Origin: an uncultured cyanobacterium
GTDB lineage: Bacteria > Cyanobacteriota > Vampirovibrionia > Gastranaerophilales > Gastranaerophilaceae
NCBI GenBank assembly: GCA_902495705.1
Contig: CABUXT010000002.1
Location: 1-64,000 of the forward strand
Reading direction: 5' to 3'
Length of the DNA stretch: 64,000 nucleotides
Under the pieces are notes generated by a model. It saw only the letters and a program-made list of their open reading frames with translations, ran no database searches and was not told the DNA's origin. Below, in pieces: positions 6,636-13,512 of this stretch; position 1 is the stretch's first letter, and each line of letters starts with the position of its first letter. Both the position numbers and the translations under genes were made by a program.

Positions 6636-7877
6636 ATGGGACAAACGTTAGTTGAAAAAATTATATCAAATCACGCAGGACATGATGTAAAAGCAGGAGA
6701 ACTTGTAATCGCAAATGTTGATGTTTGCGCGGTTCAAGACGGCACAGGTCCATTGACTGTTCAAGAGTTCAAAAAGCTTGGTAAAGCAAAACTAAACAAT
6801 CCTGAAAGAACGATTTTATTTATCGACCATGCTTCCCCTAGTCCGAAAAAAGAATTATCAAACATGCACACAACGTTAAGAGAGTTTGCAAAAGAATATG
6901 GTGCAGTATTATCTGAAGTTGGTTCAGGGGTTTGCCACCAAAGACTTGTCGAAACTTTTGTAAACCCTACAGAAATCCTAGTCGGAGCAGATTCACACAC
7001 TTGCACATCAGGTGCGTTGGGCGCGTTTGCAACAGGCATGGGTTCTACTGATGTAGCTGTAGCGATGGCATTAGGCAAAACATGGTTAAAAGTTCCTCAA
7101 ACTTTCAAAGTTGTTGTTAGTGGAAAATTTCAAGAAGGAATTTGTTCAAAAGATTTGATGCTCCACCTTATTGGAATGATTGGTGCTGACGGTGCAACAT
7201 ACAAAGCTTTAGAATTTTGCGGAGACACTATTGATAATATGTGTATGGCAGAACGCTTTACGCTGGCGAACATGGCAGTTGAAGCAGGTGCAAAATGCGG
7301 ATTATTTGTTCCTGATGAAAAAACAAAAGAATATTTAGTTTCTCGCGGCAGAGGAGAAATGTATAAAGAAATCAAGCCGGATGAAGATGCAATTTATGAA
7401 AGAATCATTGAAATTGATGCATCAAAAATCGAGCACACAGTATCATGTCCGCACACCGTTGATAATACAAAGTTAGCCAAAGACTTAAACGATGTGAAAG
7501 TTAATCAGGTTTATGTCGGCACATGTACAAACGGCAGAATCGAAGATATGCGAACCGTTGCAAAAATCCTAAAAGGCAAAAAAGTGCATGACGGAGTAAG
7601 AATGTTAATTTGCCCTGCTTCAAGAGATATTTATAAACAAGCATTGCAAGAAGGGTTGCTTGAAACATTTATAGATGCAAATGCGACAATTCTGCCTCCT
7701 GGGTGTGGTCCTTGTGTCGGAATACACGCTGGAATTTTGGCTGATGATGAAGTTTGTTTAACAACTCAAAACAGAAATTTCCAAGGCAGACTAGGCAACA
7801 CAAAAGGTTACATTTATTTGGCATCCCCTTATGTTGCAGCGTACACGGCTTTGAATGGGTATATTAGTAATAAGTAA
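6636..7877 (+). CDS. leuC: 3-isopropylmalate dehydratase large subunit (LeuC/homoaconitase family)
   Basis: A 413-residue aconitase-superfamily large subunit of the short archaeal/anaerobe type that works with a separate small subunit. The 4Fe-4S ligands are visible as Cys297 (GTCTNGR) and Cys357/Cys360 (PPGCGPCVG); the substrate-site stretches GADSHTCTSGALGAFATGMGST (in pieces GADSHTCTSG and FATGMGSTD) are intact. The start at 6636 is chosen because GGGGGA lies just ahead; an earlier in-frame ATG at 6600 has none. The enzyme isomerises 2- to 3-isopropylmalate in leucine synthesis, but this subfamily also includes homoaconitase and methylmalate dehydratases. No leuD or leuB follows; the next 660 bases are repeats. 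Confidence 0.88.
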   Translation: MGQTLVEKIISNHAGHDVKAGELVIANVDVCAVQDGTGPLTVQEFKKLGKAKLNNPERTILFIDHASPSPKKELSNMHTTLREFAKEYGAVLSEVGSGVCHQRLVETFVNPTEILVGADSHTCTSGALGAFATGMGSTDVAVAMALGKTWLKVPQTFKVVVSGKFQEGICSKDLMLHLIGMIGADGATYKALEFCGDTIDNMCMAERFTLANMAVEAGAKCGLFVPDEKTKEYLVSRGRGEMYKEIKPDEDAIYERIIEIDASKIEHTVSCPHTVDNTKLAKDLNDVKVNQVYVGTCTNGRIEDMRTVAKILKGKKVHDGVRMLICPASRDIYKQALQEGLLETFIDANATILPPGCGPCVGIHAGILADDEVCLTTQNRNFQGRLGNTKGYIYLASPYVAAYTALNGYISNK

Positions 7878-7884
7878 TTTATAA

Positions 7885-8488
7885 ATGTCATCCTGAACAG
7901 CAGAAGCTAACGCGACTGCGTAGATTCAGGGTCTATCCATTTGATTTTAGTCATGCTGAACTTGTTTCAGCATCTCAAATTTAACATATTAGTCTTATGC
8001 CAAATTGGTAATATTTGAGACCCTGAAACAAGTTCAGGGTAACAATTTACCCTCTCCGAGGGACACTAGCCGAACCAACGAGCAGTGCGAGTTGAGTGAG
8101 ACTGCGTGCCGTATGGCTGAGGGTTAGGGTGAGGGGTTGTCCAGTTTGTCAGGAGGTAGGCTTTACCAAGCCGACAAAAAAAATTAGCATTGATAGATTC
8201 TGAATAGGATAAAATCTACGTTGCTACGCAACTTGATTTTTAATCCTTTCAGAATGACATGAATGAAGAGCTGTCATTCCGAACTGGTTTCAGTCTCTAA
8301 TAAATCACACCGGTCTATGTCATTCTGAACTTTACAAAGCGAACCATTGAGCTAGAGCGAAATGCGTGAGCCTGTATGCGGGCGTAGGCTGAGCTGATTC
8401 AGCATCTTTTTATAATCAATATTCAACAAATGTTACTCTTGATAAATTCTGATTATTGAAAAGATTCCGAAACGAGTTCGGAATGACA
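7885..8488. repeat. Dispersed palindromic repeat block
   Basis: Gene-free. In order: a GTCATCCTGAA/TTCAGGG stem with a 30-base loop; the composite unit TCATGCTGAAC...CAGCATCTC, spacer, CCCTGAAACAAGTTCAGGGT (7951-8040); a GC-rich stretch with GAGTTGAGTGAGACTGCG; a degenerate GTCGGCTT hairpin; the TTCTGAATAGGAT/ATCCTTTCAGAA long hairpin (8196-8258); a GTCATTCCGAACTGG element; a GTCATTCTGAA element with a GC-rich loop; the AT spacer 8411-8460; and TTCCGAAACGAGTTCGGAA (8465-8483). Copies of most units recur at 5, 21, 33 and 49 kb. Confidence 0.75.
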
Positions 8489-8540
8489 ATTAATTTATTT
8501 TATTCATGCAAAATTGCGAATTTGGACTAAAATTTTTCAA

Positions 8541-9326
8541 TTACTTCGTAGTCACAAATTCAGAACAAACATTCTTCGTATTCAATTTATAAATATGTTT
8601 CAAACCTTCCAAAGTCAAAATCGGATTTACGCAATCAAACGGACGAGTTAAATAGTTTGCAATCAATCCACAGTAACCGCCTGTCGCAACGATTGTCGCT
8701 TTTTCACCAAGTTCAGACTCACATTGAGCAACCAAACCGTCCACCATGCAAGCTGTTCCACGAATTACACCTGACAAAATCGCATCAGTCGTATTGTGTC
8801 CGATTGCGTTTTGAGAAATTGAAACATCAATTTTCGGAAGTTTTGATGTTGAGTTTTTCAAACATTTCATCTGGGTATTAATCCCCGGAGCAATAACTCC
8901 GCCTAAAAATTCATGCTTAGAATTAATAATATCAAATGACGTTGCCGTACCAAAATCAATTACAATGACCGCACCTTTATATAATACAGACGCTGCCACA
9001 GCATTTGCCAATCTGTCGGCGCCGACTTCGCGCGGATTATCGGTACAAACTTTTACTCCCAAAGTTATATCTGAGGCTACAAAAACAGATTTTATACCAA
9101 AAACATTATCAACTGCCCTTTTAAATTTAATATTCAATTCCTCAACAACAGATGCTATTACACATCCGTCAATTTTGTAATCCTTAAACAAAGATTTCAA
9201 CAAAATTTCATATTCTTCACCAGACAAATCTCTATCTGATGCCAAGCGGAATTCGTTCACATATTTGTCATTATTAAATAATCCAAGGGTAATATTTGTA
9301 TTTCCGATATCTGCTGTTAATAACAT
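8541..9326 (-). CDS. coaX: Type III pantothenate kinase
   Basis: A 261-residue ASKHA-fold kinase that phosphorylates pantothenate in the first step of coenzyme A synthesis. The phosphate loop DIGNTN (residues 6-11), GADRLANA (102-109), DFGTAT (124-129) and GGVIAPG are all present, so it should be active. Type III enzymes are monovalent-cation dependent and not feedback-inhibited by CoA. The ATG directly follows a hairpin with a T-run whose 3' arm contains the TGAGGA Shine-Dalgarno (see 9327-9358), an unusual arrangement that could limit translation or merely reflect a compact terminator. Confidence 0.96.
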   Translation of the reverse strand: MLLTADIGNTNITLGLFNNDKYVNEFRLASDRDLSGEEYEILLKSLFKDYKIDGCVIASVVEELNIKFKRAVDNVFGIKSVFVASDITLGVKVCTDNPREVGADRLANAVAASVLYKGAVIVIDFGTATSFDIINSKHEFLGGVIAPGINTQMKCLKNSTSKLPKIDVSISQNAIGHNTTDAILSGVIRGTACMVDGLVAQCESELGEKATIVATGGYCGLIANYLTRPFDCVNPILTLEGLKHIYKLNTKNVCSEFVTTK

Positions 9327-9358
9327 AAAAAATAGTCCTCACATATCTGAGGACTATT
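9327..9358 (-). terminator. Terminator hairpin that contains the coaX Shine-Dalgarno
   Basis: AATAGTCCTCA (9331-9341) pairs perfectly with TGAGGACTATT (9348-9358). On the minus strand the hairpin ends in TTTTTT and the coaX ATG follows at once. It terminates the upstream small gene, and its 3' arm carries TGAGGA, the only plausible coaX ribosome binding site. Confidence 0.8.
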
Positions 9359-9406
9359 CTATTACAAACATAGTTTTAATGTAAAGTGTACATTAAAATT
9401 AATGGT

Positions 9407-9604
9407 TTACTGACCATCAGTACGTCCGCATGGAGTATAATTTGTATATTGACTATAATTTGCGAGCATATGGCTCAAAGAACCTTGCCCAACATTATTT
9501 TGTTGCTTTTGTTGTTTCTCAAATCTATATTTATTAACAAAGTCAATAGCGTTTGATTTCATATCGCCTGCAACTTTTGTAATTGATAAACCAAAATCTG
9601 CCAT
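9407..9604 (-). CDS. Small hypothetical protein, 65 aa
   Basis: Start chosen at 9604 (MADFGLSITKVAGDMKSNAIDF) because GGAGGA lies 7 bases ahead; an in-frame ATG at 9619 would overlap that site. The protein is soluble, with a helical first half and a Gln/Asn-rich linker (FEKQQKQQNNVGQG) before a C-terminal tail with one Cys. No family is recognised. Its promoter region has the AAATACTTTATAT box shared with two other minus-strand genes here. It ends just before the terminator at 9331-9358. Confidence 0.75.
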   Translation of the reverse strand: MADFGLSITKVAGDMKSNAIDFVNKYRFEKQQKQQNNVGQGSLSHMLANYSQYTNYTPCGRTDGQ

Positions 9605-9640
9605 TGTGACATCCTCCATCGTTCATAATCTTGCTTACTT

Positions 9641-9653
9641 ATATAAAGTATTT
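9641..9653 (-). promoter_or_regulatory. AAATACTTTATAT box, copy 1
   Basis: On the minus strand AAATACTTTATAT sits 36 bases before the start codon at 9604. The identical 13-mer recurs at 11648-11660 and 51075-51087 in the same relation to minus-strand genes. Confidence 0.5.
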
Positions 9654-9747
9654 TTTAATGAACGGATTGCGCAAATTCAAATAAATCGTTACGTTTCTTA
9701 ACAAAAAAAGAATATCTTCACAAAAATTTCAATTTGACATTATAATC

Positions 9748-9775
9748 TTGACAAAAATTTATGAGCTGTTAGAAT
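9748..9775 (+). promoter_or_regulatory. Strong promoter of tuf
   Basis: TTGACA (9748-9753), a 16-base spacer and TAGAAT (9770-9775). A second perfect TTGACA at 9734-9739 has no well-spaced -10. Confidence 0.65.
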
Positions 9776-9841
9776 GAGAATATCGTAGAATACTAAATTT
9801 ATAGTAGTATATAGTAGACAGTAAAAAAGGAGATTAATCTC

Positions 9842-11050
9842 ATGGCACGTGAAAAGTATGAACGTACGAAACCGCACGTTAACGTAGGTACAATCGGCCA
9901 CGTTGACCACGGTAAAACTACATTAACAGCAGCTATTACCGGTACATTAGCTGCAGCAGGTCAAGCAGCTGCTAAAAAATTCGATGAAATCGATGCTGCT
10001 CCAGAAGAAAAAGCAAGAGGTATTACCATTTCAACAGCTCACGTTGAGTATGAAACAGAAAAAAGACACTATGCTCACGTTGACTGCCCAGGCCACGCTG
10101 ACTATGTTAAAAACATGATTACAGGTGCAGCTCAAATGGATGGTGCAATCTTGGTTGTTGCAGCTACTGATGGTGCTATGCCTCAAACTCGTGAACACAT
10201 CTTGTTGGCAAGACAAGTTGGTGTTCCTAACTTGGTTGTATTCTTGAACAAATGCGATATGGTTGATGACCCTGAATTGTTGGAATTGGTTGAAATGGAA
10301 GTTAGAGAACTTCTTTCTTCTTACGATTTCGACGGTGACAACATTCCATTCATCCACGGTTCTGCATTGAAAGCTTTAGAAGCAGTTCAAGCTAACCCAA
10401 GCATCAAACGTGGTGAAAACGAATGGACAGATAAAATTTGGGAATTGATGGATGCATTGGATTCTTACTTCCCAGACCCAGTTAGAGACTTAGACAAACC
10501 ATTCTTGATGCCAATCGAAGACATCTTCTCTATCACAGGTCGTGGTACAGTTGCTACAGGCCGTGTAGAACGTGGTATTGTTAAAGTTGGTGACGAAGTT
10601 GAATTAGTTGGTATCAAACCTACTAAGAAAACAACTGTTACTGGTGTTGAAATGTTCAGAAAATCTCTTGACCAAGGTCAAGCTGGTGATAACATCGGTG
10701 CTTTGCTTCGTGGTGTTGATAAAACTGAAATCGAACGTGGTCAAGTTTTGGCTAAACCTGGTTCAATTCACCCACACACTAAATTCACAGCTAACGTTTA
10801 CGTATTGACTAAAGATGAAGGTGGACGTCACACTCCATTCTTCCCAGGATACAGACCTCAATTCTACATCAGAACAACTGACGTAACTGGTTCTATCCAA
10901 TTCGAAGGTCAAATGGTAATGCCTGGTGATAACGTAGTTATGACAGTTGAATTGATTGCTCCTGTTGCTATCGAACAAGGTATGAGATTCGCTATCCGTG
11001 AAGGCGGTAGAACTGTTGGTGCTGGTGTTGTTGACACTATCATCGAATAA
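9842..11050 (+). CDS. tuf: Elongation factor Tu
   Basis: A 402-residue translational GTPase that brings aminoacyl-tRNA to the ribosome. GTP-binding motifs: GHVDHGKT (19-26), DCPGH (81-85, with catalytic His85) and NKCD (136-139); domains 2 and 3 follow with normal length. The start has AAAAAGGAGATT ahead. The gene stands alone, between a strong promoter and a strong terminator, rather than behind rpsL-rpsG-fusA as is common. Its codon use is skewed toward a few codons, as expected for the most abundant protein. Confidence 0.99.
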   Translation: MAREKYERTKPHVNVGTIGHVDHGKTTLTAAITGTLAAAGQAAAKKFDEIDAAPEEKARGITISTAHVEYETEKRHYAHVDCPGHADYVKNMITGAAQMDGAILVVAATDGAMPQTREHILLARQVGVPNLVVFLNKCDMVDDPELLELVEMEVRELLSSYDFDGDNIPFIHGSALKALEAVQANPSIKRGENEWTDKIWELMDALDSYFPDPVRDLDKPFLMPIEDIFSITGRGTVATGRVERGIVKVGDEVELVGIKPTKKTTVTGVEMFRKSLDQGQAGDNIGALLRGVDKTEIERGQVLAKPGSIHPHTKFTANVYVLTKDEGGRHTPFFPGYRPQFYIRTTDVTGSIQFEGQMVMPGDNVVMTVELIAPVAIEQGMRFAIREGGRTVGAGVVDTIIE

Positions 11051-11080
11051 TAATTCGTTATTAACAGTATAAAACCTTGA

Positions 11081-11114
11081 AAAGACTTGATACAAATTGT
11101 ATCAAGTCTTTTTT
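11081..11114 (+). terminator. Intrinsic terminator of tuf
   Basis: AAAGACTTGATACAA (11081-11095) pairs with TTGTATCAAGTCTTT (11097-11111), followed by T residues: a 15-base near-perfect stem. Confidence 0.92.
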
Positions 11115-11188
11115 ACTTACTTTCTAAAATCTTTCTTACTTTTACCGAGTTAAAATTGTATAAACCAACGAAGTTTCTGAGTGCAAAA

Positions 11189-11371
11189 TTACGCAAGCAA
11201 TACTTCCAAAATTTTAGCATTTGTTGCGGCCCGACGAGTCCGTAACAAATATTTTTCCACATTTTCTTTAATTGCTTTTGCATCATTATCCAAATATGTG
11301 ACTTCTTTGTCTAACATGTCAACATATTCTTTCACAGTAATCATTTGATAACTATTTTTCATTTTCCCCAT
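11189..11371 (-). CDS. Small protein with tail shared with the neighbouring RHH protein
   Basis: A 60-residue, mostly helical protein (start at 11371 or the ATG at 11362). The first 45 residues match nothing I recognise, but the end, RRAATNAKILEVLLA, repeats the last residues of the ribbon-helix-helix protein encoded just upstream (KKAATNAEILEALLG). The gap between the two genes is 41 bases, so they are probably one transcript. It could be a partner or a diverged copy whose DNA-binding strand was replaced. No toxin fold is visible. Confidence 0.65.
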   Translation of the reverse strand: MGKMKNSYQMITVKEYVDMLDKEVTYLDNDAKAIKENVEKYLLRTRRAATNAKILEVLLA

Positions 11372-11412
11372 CCGTTCTAATAGATAAAATTTCCCTTACA
11401 AAACTTATTTTG

Positions 11413-11601
11413 CTATCCGAGCAATGCTTCTAAAATTTCAGCATTAGTTGCAGCTTTTTTTCCATTTCTTACTTGGCTTCTATACATATATGTTCTTAAT
11501 GCTTCACGAATTAACTCTGAACGTGTACGATTCTCTGCATCTGCCACTGAATCAATCTCATCTAAAAATTTTTCGGGCATTGAAATCAAAACTCTTGCCA
11601 T
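11413..11601 (-). CDS. Ribbon-helix-helix (CopG-type) DNA-binding protein
   Basis: A 62-residue protein with the CopG/MetJ pattern: a beta strand ARVLISMPEKFLDEID, a turn with NRTRSELIREALRTYM, and helix 2. Such proteins are usually antitoxins or small repressors that bind operators as dimers of dimers. AAGGAG precedes the ATG and an AAATACTTTATAT box lies 46 bases upstream. It is followed by a second small gene sharing its C-terminal tail. No recognisable toxin (MazF, RelE or PIN type) is adjacent, so a toxin-antitoxin role is not supported. Confidence 0.85.
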   Translation of the reverse strand: MARVLISMPEKFLDEIDSVADAENRTRSELIREALRTYMYRSQVRNGKKAATNAEILEALLG

Positions 11602-11647
11602 AAATTTCTCCTTTTGAACTTTTCCTTTATTGTATCCCCTTACTCTT

Positions 11648-11660
11648 ATATAAAGTATTT
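11648..11660 (-). promoter_or_regulatory. AAATACTTTATAT box, copy 2
   Basis: Identical 13-mer on the minus strand, 46 bases before the RHH gene at 11601. Confidence 0.5.
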
Positions 11661-11740
11661 CAAAACAGAAAAATTGCCTTTTTAGAAATTAAAAAGTATA
11701 TATTTGTAATATATTGTTACAATACGGAATTAATAAATTA

Positions 11741-11769
11741 AATCCGCTAAACATAATGCCTAGCGGATT
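11741..11769 (-). terminator. Hairpin after the GH13 gene
   Basis: AATCCGCTA (11741-11749) pairs with TAGCGGATT (11761-11769). On the minus strand it is followed by TTTAATTTATT, so it likely ends the 17.1-11.8 kb transcript. Confidence 0.65.
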
Positions 11770-11780
11770 CTTCTTCTCTC

Positions 11781-13511
11781 TTAATGCTGTTTATAAACTT
11801 TTCTTGTATATGTTTCAATGTATGGAGTATCAATCTCAAAAACATGAATTCTTCCAGGCCCCAAGTCTACTGAGATTTCCCCTTGAGATACTTGGAATTT
11901 ACTTTTCTCACCATAAGAAGGTAACAGGTTATCAAGTTCCTGATTAGCTTTCAATGTTGGAACTTCAACCTTGCAAGCTACACGCCTATTCACATTTTTA
12001 TTTGCAATAACTAACAAAGTTCTTCCTTGTCTATGTCTTGCAAAAGCGATTACTTGGTCAGCCTTATCTTTTTTCTTATCTAATACGATATAAGAACCAC
12101 GTTTTATAACATCAGCATATTTATCCCTAAACTCTAAAGCTGAGGTCATAAATTTACCGATTTCAGGCTCTTTCCCTCCAGGTTTTCTTGACAAATTAAA
12201 AATATCTAATTTGTTTGGATGGACAGTCATCTCATGGCTATCAGTTGCGGTTTGGGTTGAATACTTATCCATATAGCTGTAATCATATTTATCACCTGAT
12301 TGAAAACCATCAACAAAGTATGGATTCAACATTGGCAAGGTCGCTTCCAAACCAGATGTCAAATTACAATAAACAGCGCCACCATGGGACATTGGAGAAA
12401 TATCATCATGGGTAGCAAATGAGCCAATTAATGATTTACCTTTTTCTAATCTGTACGACATATTCAAATTGTCAATTACGTAGTCATTAAGTTCTTTTGC
12501 AGTATTCCACTCATTAAAAATATGGTACTGTCCATAATAAGCATCAAAACCTGCACGAAGAGAATCTTCTGGTCTATCATAAGGCATATTTGCTTGAGGG
12601 GATGCATCTTCATAAGTATAAGACTCTGCAAGCCAAGCAAATTCTGGATTACGTTTTCTTGAATAAGGAATTATAATATCCCAAAATTCAACAGGTTTAG
12701 CTCTAGCAACATCGGCTCTTATACCATCTACACCTGAATCAATCATCAAATCGACAAATTTTCTATGGTATTCCAACAATTCAGGGTTAAGCGTTCTTTT
12801 ACCTTCATCTTCCCAAGGTTCAAACATCCTGATATCATACCATCCTTGAGGAGTTTTAGCTAAACCGTTACGTTCATGCGCCATCAACTCAGGTTTTGCA
12901 TTATATAAATCGTAAGAAGCACAACTTGGCATATCAACCATTACCCTCAAGCCTTTTTTATGGCAAGCATCTACAAAAGCCTTGAACTGCTCCTGCGGAG
13001 AACGAGGGTCTTTTTTATCAATTAACACAGGGTCAAATTTTAGCATATCTTCAGGAGCATAAACTGAACCTGCTGTCCCCATTGCATTATCTTTGCCTGG
13101 AGGATTTATCGGTAATACATGTAAGGTATTAAAACCTTCAGCCTTAACTTCATCTAACCTGTCAATAGCATTCAAAAATGTGCCATTAGTTTCATTTCCA
13201 TCAATGTATTCATTACCATTTGTATCTTTTGCATTGAAAGTTCTTGGAATAATTGCCAAAATTTTTGCACTATTTGTTGTAAACAATGTTCTCAAATCGT
13301 TTTTATACGGTTTTTCAGGAGTGCTATTCACATTTTCCACTTTATTGACAGCTGGTGCATTAATCATAGCAACATTATTCAAATATTGCGAAATTAAATT
13401 ACTGTCTGAAGTAAAAGTAGGTGTTGACTTATGAGGCACAGGATTATTATTAGCTTGGAATTGCACGTTGCCAAGTTTGTGAGATACAAAATTAGCTGAA
13501 ATATTCATCAT
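11781..13511 (-). CDS. Alpha-amylase family (GH13) protein
   Basis: A 576-residue (beta/alpha)8-barrel enzyme of family GH13 acting on alpha-glucans. Catalytic residues are visible: nucleophile Asp267 (GIRADVAR), acid/base Glu296 (WLAESY) and transition-state Asp369 (FATHDD). Conserved region I reads VDMPSCASYD instead of the usual DxVxNH, so the subfamily is unusual and substrate use may differ. The first 80 residues are a polar linker with NVQFQANN; there is no signal peptide, which suggests a cytoplasmic enzyme for storage glucan or maltodextrin. AAAGGAGG precedes the ATG. It lies two bases after a large unrecognised gene, in one transcript with two such genes. Confidence 0.88.
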   Translation of the reverse strand: MMNISANFVSHKLGNVQFQANNNPVPHKSTPTFTSDSNLISQYLNNVAMINAPAVNKVENVNSTPEKPYKNDLRTLFTTNSAKILAIIPRTFNAKDTNGNEYIDGNETNGTFLNAIDRLDEVKAEGFNTLHVLPINPPGKDNAMGTAGSVYAPEDMLKFDPVLIDKKDPRSPQEQFKAFVDACHKKGLRVMVDMPSCASYDLYNAKPELMAHERNGLAKTPQGWYDIRMFEPWEDEGKRTLNPELLEYHRKFVDLMIDSGVDGIRADVARAKPVEFWDIIIPYSRKRNPEFAWLAESYTYEDASPQANMPYDRPEDSLRAGFDAYYGQYHIFNEWNTAKELNDYVIDNLNMSYRLEKGKSLIGSFATHDDISPMSHGGAVYCNLTSGLEATLPMLNPYFVDGFQSGDKYDYSYMDKYSTQTATDSHEMTVHPNKLDIFNLSRKPGGKEPEIGKFMTSALEFRDKYADVIKRGSYIVLDKKKDKADQVIAFARHRQGRTLLVIANKNVNRRVACKVEVPTLKANQELDNLLPSYGEKSKFQVSQGEISVDLGPGRIHVFEIDTPYIETYTRKVYKQH

Positions 13512-13512
13512 A

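Noticed and set aside
11189..11601. Toxin-antitoxin module
   Set aside because: The RHH protein is antitoxin-like, but the partner has no toxin fold and shares the RHH tail.
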